The notes: generated by a model not told the origin, from the letters alone. A stretch of 48,413 nt of DNA from JAZREA01 sp045660545 (GCA_045660545.1 JAZREA010000013.1:1-48413); one strand, 5' to 3'. Positions 1 to 7,200 are shown, counted from the stretch's first letter. A program made the numbers and translations.

Positions 1-357
1 GAGTCTGGGCCGTGTCTCAGTCCCAATGTGGCCGTTCAACCTCTCAGTCCGGCTACTGATCGTCGACTTGGTGAGCCGTTACCTCACCAACTATCTAATC
101 AGACGCGAGTCCATCTTTCAGCGATAAATCTTTGGTATGTCTACCATGCGATAAACATACATCATGCGGTATTAGCATCCCTTTCGGAATGTTATCCCCC
201 TCTGAAAGGCAGGTTACTCACGCGTTACTCACCCGTCCGCCACTAAGCTTCCCCAAATTCACCCCGAAGGGATCATTCGGATGGCTCCGTTCGACTTGCA
301 TGTGTTAGGCATGCCGCCAGCGTTCGTCCTGAGCCAGGATCAAACTCTCGATTAAAT
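1..357 (-). rRNA. rrs: 16S rRNA, 5' portion (partial)
   Basis: The reverse complement carries the universal 16S start (AGAGTTTGATCCTGGCTCAG at 330-349), then GACGAACGCTGGCGGC, and reaches the GACTGAGACACGGCCCAGACTC block near E. coli position 340 at the window edge. Only the first ~350 nt are present. The mature 5' end is approximate, inferred from family alignment. It is transcribed leftward, out of the window. The variable regions look clostridial, but I cannot fix a genus from this fragment. Confidence 0.97.
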
Positions 358-459
358 TATTAATCGAGCTCTCTAGCTCAAAATTTCGTTGTTTTGTAAA
401 GAGTTTTACTCTTAAAATTGACGAGAACTTTTGTACATTTGTTGTACTCCTTTTCTCTA

Positions 460-478
460 CGCTATTCACTTTTCAAGG
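460..478 (-). promoter_or_regulatory. rrn leader boxA-like antitermination site
   Basis: On the minus strand the leader reads CCTTGAAAAGTGAATAGCG. It resembles the CTTTGAAAACTGAATA block in the leaders of Bacillus and clostridial rRNA operons. It lies between the promoter (520-548) and the 16S 5' end. A preceding GC-rich hairpin (CAACGGGGCAACCCTGTTG, about 484-504) is also in the leader. Function is inferred from position and similarity. Confidence 0.5.
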
Positions 479-519
479 TTCAGCTCTCAACAGGGTTGCC
501 CCGTTGCGAGACTTTTTAT

Positions 520-548
520 ATCTTATCACACTTCATTTCCTTTGTCAA
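520..548 (-). promoter_or_regulatory. rRNA operon promoter
   Basis: Minus strand: -35 TTGACA (543-548), 17-nt spacer, -10 TAAGAT (520-525), about 165 nt before the 16S start. The sequence just upstream (549-600) is rich in A and T tracts, as expected for an UP element. This is a near-consensus sigma-A promoter. Confidence 0.8.
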
Positions 549-612
549 TAGTTTTTTACACAAAATTTCACTTTTTTTGACATTTTTTATAAAGTGCTTC
601 AAATATCGCAAT

Positions 613-1512
613 TTATTCAGAAAAATGCTTGCTTACGAGGTCCTTTGTTTCCTCCTCGTCATAAATAAAGCAGGACAAAGTTCCGTATCTTGTACTTGCC
701 ATACCGGCTTCACCCGGCAAAGTATATGACTTGATATTTTCGCTGTCCATACCGAGCATTCTTATCATCTGGACAAACACGTCGCCGCACGAATAGTTCG
801 TAATAACATTTCCCTCAAGCGACTTAAATACCGAAGGAATCTTCGTTATGTACCTGAGTTTAAGCTTCTGGTCAACGAGCTGTTGCAGAAAATATCTTTG
901 TGCTTCGGTTCTGCCGAGGTCTGCGTTCGCATAGCCCGAACGGAACCTGACAAAGCCTTCTGCCTGTTCGCCGTCAAGATGCTGGTATCCGGCTTTAAGA
1001 GCTATGTGCAGGTCCTGATAAGGGTCGTCGTAATACATGCCGCCTTTACCAAGGTCAGGAACCTCGATATCGACACCGCCAAGGGCGTCAATAACATCAC
1101 TGAATCCGTCAAAATTTATTATTATCATATGGTTGATATCCGCGCCGGTTACTTCCTCGACCGTGTTAAGCGTAAGCTGACCGGTCGGGTCATAGCTGAA
1201 AAGGTGCGTAAGCTTGTCGCGGTATCCGTTGTACATAACTCTTGTGTCCCTCGGGATAGACATCAAAGATATTCCCTTTGTTTTGGAATTAATAGATGCC
1301 AGAATAATGGTGTCCGACCTGGTTTCGCTCTCATCAACTCCAATTGCTAGAACATTCACAACATGTCCGTCGCTTTTTTCAAGCCCGTCAAGCTCCAAAG
1401 TACCGCATATTCCCGAAAGTGTACCCTGAATAATTAAAAAACCTGCTACGGCTATTACGGCAAAAAAGCCGAGTATTCCAAACAAAGTGCCAAAAAACAC
1501 TTTTTTATTCAT
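613..1512 (-). CDS. LCP (LytR-CpsA-Psr) family cell-wall glycopolymer ligase
   Basis: A 299-aa protein with an N-terminal membrane anchor (about residues 5-27) and an extracellular LCP domain. Visible LCP signatures are GVDESETRSDTIILAS, MSIPRDT and a later RFRSGYANADLGRTEAQR segment, which hold the conserved Asp and Arg residues for lipid-pyrophosphate and metal binding. LCP enzymes transfer teichoic acids or polysaccharides from undecaprenyl carriers to peptidoglycan. The start is the ATG at 1512, because AGAGGTG lies six to seven bases before it; an upstream in-frame start has no ribosome binding site. It has its own consensus promoter and no obvious terminator before the rRNA promoter. 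The polymer attached cannot be told from sequence. Confidence 0.9.
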   Translation of the reverse strand: MNKKVFFGTLFGILGFFAVIAVAGFLIIQGTLSGICGTLELDGLEKSDGHVVNVLAIGVDESETRSDTIILASINSKTKGISLMSIPRDTRVMYNGYRDKLTHLFSYDPTGQLTLNTVEEVTGADINHMIIINFDGFSDVIDALGGVDIEVPDLGKGGMYYDDPYQDLHIALKAGYQHLDGEQAEGFVRFRSGYANADLGRTEAQRYFLQQLVDQKLKLRYITKIPSVFKSLEGNVITNYSCGDVFVQMIRMLGMDSENIKSYTLPGEAGMASTRYGTLSCFIYDEEETKDLVSKHFSE

Positions 1513-1547
1513 AAAAAACACCTCTTTGAAATTAAAGAACAAGTTAT

Positions 1548-1576
1548 ATTATATAATCCACAGCCAATTTTGTCAA
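1548..1576 (-). promoter_or_regulatory. Sigma-A promoter of the LCP gene
   Basis: Minus strand TTGACA (1571-1576), 17-nt spacer, TATAAT (1548-1553). It matches the full consensus and lies 36 nt before the chosen start. Confidence 0.85.
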
Positions 1577-1612
1577 TATTATATAGGATAGCTTTTCTTT
1601 TATTTTACGAAA

Positions 1613-1650
1613 CAAAAAGGCCGCTAATCTCATCCGAAATTAGCAGCCCT
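1613..1650 (-). terminator. Intrinsic terminator of the purine permease gene
   Basis: On the minus strand a stem of GCTGCTAAT with ATTAGCGGC (one G-U pair), loop TTCGGATG, is followed by TTTTTG. It begins about 20 nt after the permease stop codon. Confidence 0.8.
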
Positions 1651-1672
1651 TTATTTTACCCGTTTTTTCTAA

Positions 1673-3028
1673 TTATGCAAGTCCCATTACTTTAAGAGCA
1701 ACATAAGCAGCAAAAAGCACAACAGAAACCCACATTACCGCACTGATATCCTTAATCTTGCCGCTCGCAATCTTTAAGATAAACCAAGCAAGCATACCGA
1801 ACATAATACCGTTTGCGATAGAATATGTAAGAGGCATCATAACAATAGCAAGGAAAGCACCCACTACGTCAGCGATGTCGCCTTCAAAGTCAACGTTCTT
1901 AATAGCCGAAAGCATAAGAAGACCAACATAAAGCATAGCCGGAGCAGTAGCAAATCCCGGAATTGAAAGGAAAATCGGAGCAAAAATCAAAGACACGAAG
2001 AACATAAGTCCCGTTACAACAGAAGAAAGACCCGTTCTTCCGCCGGCAGCAACACCTGCGCTGGACTCAACATAGCTTGTAACAGTAGAAGTACCCAAAA
2101 CAGCACCTACTACCGTACCAACAGCGTCCGCCATAAGAGCGCCGCTTGCCTTCGGAAGCTCACCGTTTTCGTCCAAAAGGTCGCCCTTTTGCGCAACACC
2201 GATTAAAGTACCAACAGTGTCGAATATATCGGTGTAAAGGAATGTGAATGTAACAATTATAAATGCAGGTGCATTCTTAACAATAAAGCCAAAGTCAAAG
2301 TCCCAAAACAGCGGAGCCTGAAAAGCGTTTAATGTAAAATTAGGCATTACAGAGTATACGCCTGCTTCAGGGTTTGGAACATACCAGCCACAAAGCTCAG
2401 CGCCCATGCCAAATATCCATGTAACGATAATGCCAAGAAGGATGCCGCCCGGAACCTTAAAGTGCTGTAAAAGACCAATCACAAGCAATCCCACAAGCGC
2501 GAGAACAACGCTCGGAGCGCCGAGGTCGCCAAGAGCCACCAAAGTAGCATCGTTGTTAACAACAATACCGGAATTGATAAGGGCAATTAAAACGATAAAC
2601 AAACCGATACCCGCAGTAATACCAAATTTAAGGTTAGCAGGAATCTTGTTAACAAGAGCCTCACGGAACTTAAAGAGAGATAAAATCATAAAGATAATAC
2701 CCTCTACAAAGATTGCCGTAAGAGCTACCTGATACGAATAACCCATAGCTCCGCAAACTGTGAATGCGAAGAATGCGTTAAGTCCCATGCCCGATGCAAG
2801 AGCCACCGGATAGTTAGCGAAAAACGCCATACATAAAGTAGCAATACCTGCAGAAATAGCTGTTGCTGCAAAAGCGGCACCTGCCGGAATTCCTGCGGCT
2901 GCCATATAGTTCGGGTTTACAGCCAAAATATACGCCATCGCAAGGAATGTTGTGATACCGGCAATAATTTCCGTACGGACACTACTGCCGCGCTCTTTAA
3001 TCTTAAAGAGCTTTTCAAGTTTTGACAT
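1673..3028 (-). CDS. NCS2/AzgA-type purine permease (PbuG-like)
   Basis: A 451-aa polytopic membrane protein with about 12-14 hydrophobic segments. Family signatures are the N-terminal GITTFLAMAYILAVNP, TDIFDTVGT near the middle and ESSAGVAAGGRTGLSS after it, which form the substrate site in the AzgA/PbuG branch of nucleobase transporters. It most likely imports adenine, guanine or hypoxanthine with protons; the base specificity cannot be read from sequence. The start has GGAGGG six bases upstream. It has its own promoter and terminator, so it is probably monocistronic. I see no purine riboswitch in its short leader. Confidence 0.92.
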   Translation of the reverse strand: MSKLEKLFKIKERGSSVRTEIIAGITTFLAMAYILAVNPNYMAAAGIPAGAAFAATAISAGIATLCMAFFANYPVALASGMGLNAFFAFTVCGAMGYSYQVALTAIFVEGIIFMILSLFKFREALVNKIPANLKFGITAGIGLFIVLIALINSGIVVNNDATLVALGDLGAPSVVLALVGLLVIGLLQHFKVPGGILLGIIVTWIFGMGAELCGWYVPNPEAGVYSVMPNFTLNAFQAPLFWDFDFGFIVKNAPAFIIVTFTFLYTDIFDTVGTLIGVAQKGDLLDENGELPKASGALMADAVGTVVGAVLGTSTVTSYVESSAGVAAGGRTGLSSVVTGLMFFVSLIFAPIFLSIPGFATAPAMLYVGLLMLSAIKNVDFEGDIADVVGAFLAIVMMPLTYSIANGIMFGMLAWFILKIASGKIKDISAVMWVSVVLFAAYVALKVMGLA

Positions 3029-3061
3029 AGTTTTCCCTCCAATATATTTTTTGATAAATAT

Positions 3062-3090
3062 ATTGTACCACGTATTTTGTCGCTTTTCAA
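3062..3090 (-). promoter_or_regulatory. Promoter of the purine permease gene
   Basis: Minus strand TTGAAA (3085-3090), 17-nt spacer, TACAAT (3062-3067), 34 nt before the ATG. Confidence 0.75.
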
Positions 3091-3146
3091 GATTTATTGC
3101 GTTTTTGTATGTATGGGTTTAATCATACAGTCAAAACAAACTTCAA

Positions 3147-3287
3147 TTATTGGTCTTTTTTATCCTCTTTACCTTCGTCAAATTCTATGTAAAATTCCTC
3201 TGCCTTTTTCTGCGCCTCGGATAATATTTCAATCGCATCAGTAACAGAATTAAATAGTTCAAAGTACATGGCTTTGTAATCCGGCAT
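3147..3287 (-). CDS. Small acidic hypothetical protein (46 aa)
   Basis: It begins MPDYKAMYFELFNSVTDAIE and ends in a charged, lysine- and acid-rich tail. The start at 3287 is set by AAGGAGA seven bases upstream; the longer open frame reaching 3410 runs through a structured RNA and a terminator and is rejected. It has no signal peptide or membrane segment; a single amphipathic helix is likely. I have an impression of having seen similar short proteins in clostridial genomes, but I cannot name a family or function. It sits immediately downstream of an intrinsic terminator (3308-3334), so expression may depend on read-through of that terminator. Confidence 0.7.
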   Translation of the reverse strand: MPDYKAMYFELFNSVTDAIEILSEAQKKAEEFYIEFDEGKEDKKDQ

Positions 3288-3307
3288 AGCAAATTCTCCT
3301 TTATAAA

Positions 3308-3334
3308 TAAAAAGTGCGCAGCCGAAGCTGCGCA
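3308..3334 (-). terminator. Intrinsic terminator of the candidate small RNA, just before the 46-aa gene
   Basis: Minus strand: perfect 9-bp stem GTGCGCAGC / GCTGCGCAC with a TTCG tetraloop, followed by TTTTTATTT. It ends about 12 nt before the AAGGAGA ribosome binding site of the 46-aa gene. Confidence 0.85.
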
Positions 3335-3466
3335 CGAAAAATGCATAACTCCGATTGCTGCGACACAAGTTTTCGACCAATTCCAAGGAATGCGAAAACA
3401 GAGAATGCATTTTTACCTAAATAAAAACACATCCTTGACAATTGGTTAATATTAACTTGTGTCGCA
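3308..3466 (-). ncRNA. Candidate structured small RNA (or structured 5' leader)
   Basis: From about 3466 the minus-strand transcript would form a long rod. A 13-bp closing helix joins 3454-3466 and 3359-3371 (TGCGACACAAGTT with AACTTGTGTCGCA). Inside come helices ACCAATT/AATTGGT, CAAGG/CCTTG and ATGTG/CGCAT, separated by small internal loops. A strong terminator follows at 3308-3334. A competing fold exists: AAAAATGCAT (about 3405-3414) with ATGCATTTTT (about 3336-3345), plus GTTTTCG/CGAAAAC. A promoter lies at 3472-3500. No known RNA family was recognised; 6S and SRP RNA were considered and not supported. Confidence 0.55.
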
Positions 3467-3471
3467 AATAT

Positions 3472-3500
3472 AGTTTAACATATAAAAGAACAAAACGCAA
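3472..3500 (-). promoter_or_regulatory. Putative promoter of the candidate small RNA
   Basis: Minus strand TTGCGT (3495-3500), 17-nt spacer, TAAACT (3472-3477). Spacing is ideal but each box has two mismatches to consensus. The expected transcription start falls at about 3465, exactly at the base of the 13-bp closing helix. Confidence 0.45.
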
Positions 3501-3530
3501 GAAAAAAATAAGCTTTGCAAAAAGCAAAGC
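3501..3530 (-). terminator. Intrinsic terminator downstream of the dispersed repeat
   Basis: Minus strand GCTTTGC - TTTTT - GCAAAGC followed by TTATTTTTTTC. It is the second terminator after the tRNA-Thr-Tyr unit; the first is at 3676-3707. Confidence 0.75.
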
Positions 3531-3582
3531 CACCTTTTCTCTTCTCTATTCTCTTTTATCTCTTATCTGGAACCGAAAGAGA

Positions 3583-3665
3583 TGGATTCGCTTTTCTGCG
3601 GAAAAGCCCCTCGCGGCTTTCGACAGTCCACCGGACTGTCATTCACTCCCGCTCCTTCGAATCCA
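3583..3665 (-). repeat. Dispersed ~82-bp structured repeat, copy 1
   Basis: The ends are inverted (TGGATTCG / CGAATCCA). Inside are a perfect hairpin GACAGTCC-GGT-GGACTGTC and a second hairpin GCTTTTC-CGCA-GAAAAGC. A second copy at 42387-42467 is nearly identical. Both copies lie between two intrinsic terminators on the minus strand. It matches the kind of palindromic intergenic repeat found in many clostridial genomes, but I cannot give it an established name. Confidence 0.75.
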
Positions 3666-3675
3666 TTTTTTCTAT

Positions 3676-3707
3676 GCAAAAACAAAACACACTGCAAAGC
3701 AGTGTGT
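3676..3707 (-). terminator. Intrinsic terminator of the tRNA-Thr-Tyr unit
   Basis: Minus strand ACACACTGC - TTT - GCAGTGTGT followed by TTTGTTTTT, 8 nt after the tRNA-Tyr CCA end. Confidence 0.85.
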
Positions 3708-3714
3708 TTGTTTT

Positions 3715-3799
3715 TGGTGGAGAGAGATGGGTTCGAACCATCGAAGTCGAAGACAACAGATTTACAGTCTGCCCCCTTTGGCCACTCGGGAACCTCTCC
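3715..3799 (-). tRNA. tRNA-Tyr (anticodon GTA)
   Basis: An 85-nt tRNA with a long variable arm (class II). The acceptor stem is GGAGAGG with TCTCTCC, the anticodon loop holds GTA (CTGTAAA), the T loop is TTCGAAC, and CCA is encoded. It is 17 nt downstream of tRNA-Thr and followed by a strong terminator. Confidence 0.97.
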
Positions 3800-3816
3800 A
3801 TATTTAATTAAAAAAA

Positions 3817-3892
3817 TGGAGCTGGTGATAGGTCTTGAACCTACAACCTGCTGATTACAAATCAGCTGCTCTGCCAATTGAGCTACACCAGC
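3817..3892 (-). tRNA. tRNA-Thr (anticodon TGT)
   Basis: A 76-nt cloverleaf: acceptor GCTGGTG/CACCAGC, D arm TAGCTCAATTGGCAGAGCA, anticodon loop TTTGTAA, T loop TTCAAGA, and encoded CCA. It has its own promoter at 3905-3933 and is co-transcribed with tRNA-Tyr. Confidence 0.97.
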
Positions 3893-3904
3893 AAGACAAT
3901 ATTG

Positions 3905-3933
3905 AGTATAACACAAAGAAATATGCTTGTCAA
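3905..3933 (-). promoter_or_regulatory. Promoter of the tRNA-Thr-Tyr unit
   Basis: Minus strand TTGACA (3928-3933), 17-nt spacer, TATACT (3905-3910), in the 86-nt gap between tRNA-Pro and tRNA-Thr. This makes tRNA-Pro a separate transcription unit, although read-through from it is possible. Confidence 0.8.
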
Positions 3934-3978
3934 GTATTTTTTCCAACTTTTAAAAACAAGCTTTTGTTGTAAAAAGAG

Positions 3979-4055
3979 TGGTCGGGGTTACAGGATTTGA
4001 ACCTGTGGCCCCCTGGTCCCAAACCAGGTGCGCTACCAAACTGCGCTAAACCCCG
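3979..4055 (-). tRNA. tRNA-Pro (anticodon TGG)
   Basis: A 77-nt cloverleaf: acceptor CGGGGTT/AACCCCG, anticodon loop TTTGGGA, T loop TTCAAAT, and encoded CCA. Its promoter lies at 4076-4104. Only a weak hairpin with a T run follows it. Confidence 0.97.
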
Positions 4056-4075
4056 AATCATTCGCAACGTGCTAT

Positions 4076-4104
4076 ATTATACCCAAACAGGCCTCGGTAA
4101 TCAA
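4076..4104 (-). promoter_or_regulatory. Promoter of tRNA-Pro
   Basis: Minus strand TTGATT (4099-4104), 17-nt spacer, TATAAT (4076-4081). It sits in the 55 nt after the YkvI-like gene stop codon, about 20 nt before the tRNA. Confidence 0.75.
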
Positions 4105-4110
4105 TACCCG

Positions 4111-5133
4111 TTATTTCAATTTACGTTTGTTTGCCTGTTTGATACTGCATTTTTCTCCATTTTTCTCAGTTTTTCTAACTTTTAAGAAAATAATAAAATT
4201 ATTTATCAGCACCGCAATCCCTATATAGCCAAACAAACTATACAGATTTTTCACGATAAACGAAAACTTTAAAACCGAAAACAAAACTGCAACCAAAGAC
4301 AAAACAACAATAAACGCCCTCTTGTTTTTAAACACTTCCGCCGCACCAAATCCGTTTGCGACCGCAGTCGTAAGCATAGATAAAAACAAAACAGGAAGGT
4401 ACACCGCCCTTGCCCCCTCAGACAAAAGGTCCAGCATGGGAATCTCCGACGCCGACGACGGCAAAAACATCAGCGCCCCAAGCTCGCATAAAATAAGTGC
4501 AGCAAGAATCCCGCCACTTAAAACAGATGAGACAAAAATAGTCCTTTTGTTCTTTATAAGGTGATTCATCCCCGCGGTTATGCTTGAAAGGGTAATAGTG
4601 TTGTACGAAATGTATATAACAGACGATTTTAAATACTCCGCGTCCGCCATTACTGCCACAGTGTTTTTGTACACATTAACAAGCGATATTACAACAATCC
4701 CCAAAACCGCAACAGGCGTCGCAACTGCATTAAGCCTCACGACCCCTTTTGCACCAAACGAAAGGAGCGTAGCGCTTACAGCAATCATCGCAAACACGCC
4801 CCACATCTTAGACACCCCAAAAGCCGCGACAAACATCTCTCCGCTCGCAGTAACCATAGTACAAAACATAAGCACCATAAAGGCGCAAAACAGATATTTT
4901 AAAAATGGCGTAAAGTTAACCGCTTCTAAAAACCGCTCACTCCCCATCGCCTTACAGCAGTACATAGAGCAGTAACAAAAGCAAAAGAACAAAACACCGC
5001 AAAATGCCGCACCCAAAAAGCCGTACTTCCCGTATAGCGCAAAGTACTGCATTATCTCCTGTCCGGAGGCAAACCCCGCCCCCACAAAAGTCCCTATGTA
5101 AGTAGCCGCAATACACACCGAATTTTTAAGCAA
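4111..5133 (-). CDS. YkvI-like polytopic membrane protein (APC superfamily)
   Basis: A 340-aa protein with about ten hydrophobic segments. The N-terminal AATYIGTFVGAGFASGQEI is the hallmark of the YkvI branch of the APC transporter superfamily; the glycine-rich first helix normally lines the substrate and ion path. The substrate is unknown. The start is a TTG at 5133 with AGGAGGG eight bases upstream; no in-frame ATG is placed as well. The C-terminal tail is lysine-rich and cytoplasmic. It is divergent from glyQS, and no promoter of its own was clear on the minus strand. The tRNA-Pro promoter abuts its stop codon. Confidence 0.75.
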   Translation of the reverse strand: MLKNSVCIAATYIGTFVGAGFASGQEIMQYFALYGKYGFLGAAFCGVLFFCFCYCSMYCCKAMGSERFLEAVNFTPFLKYLFCAFMVLMFCTMVTASGEMFVAAFGVSKMWGVFAMIAVSATLLSFGAKGVVRLNAVATPVAVLGIVVISLVNVYKNTVAVMADAEYLKSSVIYISYNTITLSSITAGMNHLIKNKRTIFVSSVLSGGILAALILCELGALMFLPSSASEIPMLDLLSEGARAVYLPVLFLSMLTTAVANGFGAAEVFKNKRAFIVVLSLVAVLFSVLKFSFIVKNLYSLFGYIGIAVLINNFIIFLKVRKTEKNGEKCSIKQANKRKLK

Positions 5134-5148
5134 CTTTACTCCCTCCTA

Positions 5149-5178
5149 TTGACAAAAAAGGTAGTTATAAGTTATTAT
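5149..5178 (+). promoter_or_regulatory. Promoter of glyQS
   Basis: Plus strand TTGACA (5149-5154), 18-nt spacer, TATTAT (5173-5178). The leader of about 70 nt contains an inverted repeat GTTTATAT (5187-5194) / ATATAAAC (5203-5210). No T-box core sequence is visible. Confidence 0.7.
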
Positions 5179-5252
5179 ATTAACGTGTTTATATTTATTA
5201 TGATATAAACCCAATATATTTTGTCGCAGCCAGCGACGGATTGGAGCAAACA

Positions 5253-6629
5253 ATGTTAAATCAAGAAAAAACAATGGACAAAATCGTTTCCCTTTGTAAA
5301 GGCAGAGGCTTCGTGTATGCGGGTTCGGAGATTTACGGCGGACTTGCTAACACATGGGATTACGGTCCTTTGGGCGTAGAGCTTAAAAACAACGTTAAAA
5401 AAGCATGGTGGAAAAAGTTCGTACAGGAGTCCCCGTACAACGTAGGTCTTGACTCGGCTATACTTATGAACCCTATGACATGGGTAGCTTCGGGACACGT
5501 AGGCGGCTTTTCCGACCCGCTTATAGATTGTAAGGAATGTAAAACACGTCACCGCGCAGACAAGCTTATCGAAGACTTCGACGGCACTGTTGCTGACGGT
5601 TGGACAAACGAGCAGATGCTCGACTATATCAAGAGCAACAACATCGGATGCCCTAACTGCGGTAAGTTAAACTTTACTGATATAAGAAAGTTCAACCTTA
5701 TGTTCAAGACTTTCCAGGGCGTTACAGAGGACGCGAAAAACGAGATATACCTCCGTCCGGAAACTGCACAGGGCATATTCGTTAACTTTAAAAACATCCA
5801 GCGTACCAGCCGTAAGAAAGTACCTTTCGGCGTTGCACAGGTAGGTAAGTCGTTCCGTAACGAAATCACACCGGGTAACTTCACCTTCCGTACAAGAGAG
5901 TTCGAGCAGATGGAGCTTGAATTTTTCTGTGCACCGGGTACAGACCTCGAATGGTTCAACTACTGGAAGGAATTTTGTAAGAACTGGCTTTTAAGCCTTA
6001 ACATTAAAGAAGAAAACCTTAGACTAAGAGACCACTCTCCCGAGGAGCTTGCTTTCTACTCAAAGGCTACAACAGACTTCGAGTTTATGTTCCCGTTTGG
6101 CTGGGGCGAGCTTTGGGGCGTTGCAGACAGAACAGACTACGACCTTTCTTGCCACGCTAAGACTTCCGGCGAGACTATGGAATACATCGACCCGACAACC
6201 AACGAAAGATACGTTCCATACGTTGTAGAGCCGTCTTTGGGTGCAGACCGTGTTACTCTTGCGTTCTTGGTTGAAGCTTACGACGAAGAGCCTGTGGGCG
6301 AAAACGACACTCGTGTTGTAATGCACTTCCACCCAGCGCTCGCTCCTATAAAGGCTGCTATATTGCCACTTTCGAAGAAGCTTGCAGAGCCTGCAACAGA
6401 GCTTTATCAAAAGCTTTCTAAAAAGTTTATGTGCGAATACGACGAATCCGGTTCAATCGGCAAGAGATATCGCCGTCAGGACGAAATCGGCACACCTCTT
6501 TGTATAACAGTTGACTTTGACACAGAAACTGACAACTCGGTTACAATCCGTGACAGAGACACAATGGAGCAAATCAGACTCCCAATCGACGAGGTTGAAG
6601 CTTACATCGAAAAATACATCGAGTTTTAA
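5253..6629 (+). CDS. glyQS: Glycine--tRNA ligase, single-chain class II type
   Basis: A 458-aa enzyme that charges tRNA-Gly with glycine at the cost of ATP. It is the homodimeric type, not the two-subunit GlyQ/GlyS type of Bacillus. Visible signatures are CKGRGFVYAGSEIYGG near the N terminus, a zinc-ribbon-like pair CKEC and CPNC, motif 2 region GKSFRNEITP and motif 3 region GADRVTLAFL. The anticodon-binding domain occupies about the last 100 residues. The ATG at 5253 is chosen because TTGGAG lies six bases before it; the TTG at 5241 has no upstream Shine-Dalgarno sequence. A membrane protein gene follows after 11 nt, presumably in the same operon. Confidence 0.96.
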   Translation: MLNQEKTMDKIVSLCKGRGFVYAGSEIYGGLANTWDYGPLGVELKNNVKKAWWKKFVQESPYNVGLDSAILMNPMTWVASGHVGGFSDPLIDCKECKTRHRADKLIEDFDGTVADGWTNEQMLDYIKSNNIGCPNCGKLNFTDIRKFNLMFKTFQGVTEDAKNEIYLRPETAQGIFVNFKNIQRTSRKKVPFGVAQVGKSFRNEITPGNFTFRTREFEQMELEFFCAPGTDLEWFNYWKEFCKNWLLSLNIKEENLRLRDHSPEELAFYSKATTDFEFMFPFGWGELWGVADRTDYDLSCHAKTSGETMEYIDPTTNERYVPYVVEPSLGADRVTLAFLVEAYDEEPVGENDTRVVMHFHPALAPIKAAILPLSKKLAEPATELYQKLSKKFMCEYDESGSIGKRYRRQDEIGTPLCITVDFDTETDNSVTIRDRDTMEQIRLPIDEVEAYIEKYIEF

Positions 6630-6640
6630 GGAATACAGTT

Positions 6641-7192
6641 ATGAGTAAAGAAAATCTTAAAATTTTATCCTCGTACTGCCTGGGGCTTATCGTGAGCATA
6701 TTCCTTACCCTCGCGCTTGGCAAATTATGGGATGTTGCAAGAATACTGTTCTCCGCGATAACCGCTTCCGCCACGATATACTTTATGTACAGCGATATGT
6801 GGAAGTTTGGTAAAAGGGACAAGCTTACAAACACCGCGTCTATAACGCGCCCGTTTTTGTACACACTGTTTTTCACCATCATCTGCGCTTTAATAGCGAT
6901 AGCGATGGCTGTGTGTAAGCTTGCAGGTGCTCCTGTGGCACAAGGATATATTATGATGGCAGGTGTAATATGGTTTTATCCTTTCAACGGCTTTTTTGTC
7001 GATTCAATGTTCCTGCCGACCATACCGATAATCACAGTTATAACTCTTTTGTTTTGTGTCCTCGGCTACTATATGGGTGCAAAGGGAATTTCCTTTTTGG
7101 ATAAGTACTCCGAATGGAAGGCCGGTATCGCCAAAAAGGCACAAATAAAGCACGAAGAGGAAATCGAAAAAATCAAAGAACAATATAGATAA
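6641..7192 (+). CDS. Membrane protein of unknown function
   Basis: A 183-aa protein with four likely membrane segments (about residues 8-28, 32-50, 72-95 and 126-146) and a charged, lysine/glutamate-rich, coiled C-terminal tail that should be cytoplasmic. It starts with ATG at 6641, with AAGGAA seven bases upstream. It lies 11 nt after glyQS and ahead of a strong terminator, so it is the last gene of that operon. I recognise no family, and nothing links it functionally to glycyl-tRNA synthesis. Confidence 0.75.
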   Translation: MSKENLKILSSYCLGLIVSIFLTLALGKLWDVARILFSAITASATIYFMYSDMWKFGKRDKLTNTASITRPFLYTLFFTIICALIAIAMAVCKLAGAPVAQGYIMMAGVIWFYPFNGFFVDSMFLPTIPIITVITLLFCVLGYYMGAKGISFLDKYSEWKAGIAKKAQIKHEEEIEKIKEQYR

Positions 7193-7200
7193 CTTTAAAA

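Noticed and set aside
3029..3130. Purine riboswitch before the NCS2 permease
   Set aside because: The leader is only about 30 nt from the promoter to the ATG, too short for an aptamer, and conserved loop sequences are missing.
3288..3410. Longer N-terminal form of the 46-aa protein (87 aa, start near 3410)
   Set aside because: It would translate through the RNA rod and terminator and lacks a ribosome binding site; the ATG at 3287 has AAGGAGA.
3308..3466. 6S RNA or SRP RNA at the candidate ncRNA
   Set aside because: The rod is about 108 nt with only small internal loops, unlike the large central bubble of 6S (~190 nt). The conserved SRP tip (GGAAG/GCAG loop) is absent.
3563..3946. Open frames across the tRNA genes and the dispersed repeat (both strands)
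   Set aside because: They overlap tRNA-Tyr and tRNA-Thr and the repeat; these are well-known spurious translations of tRNA regions.
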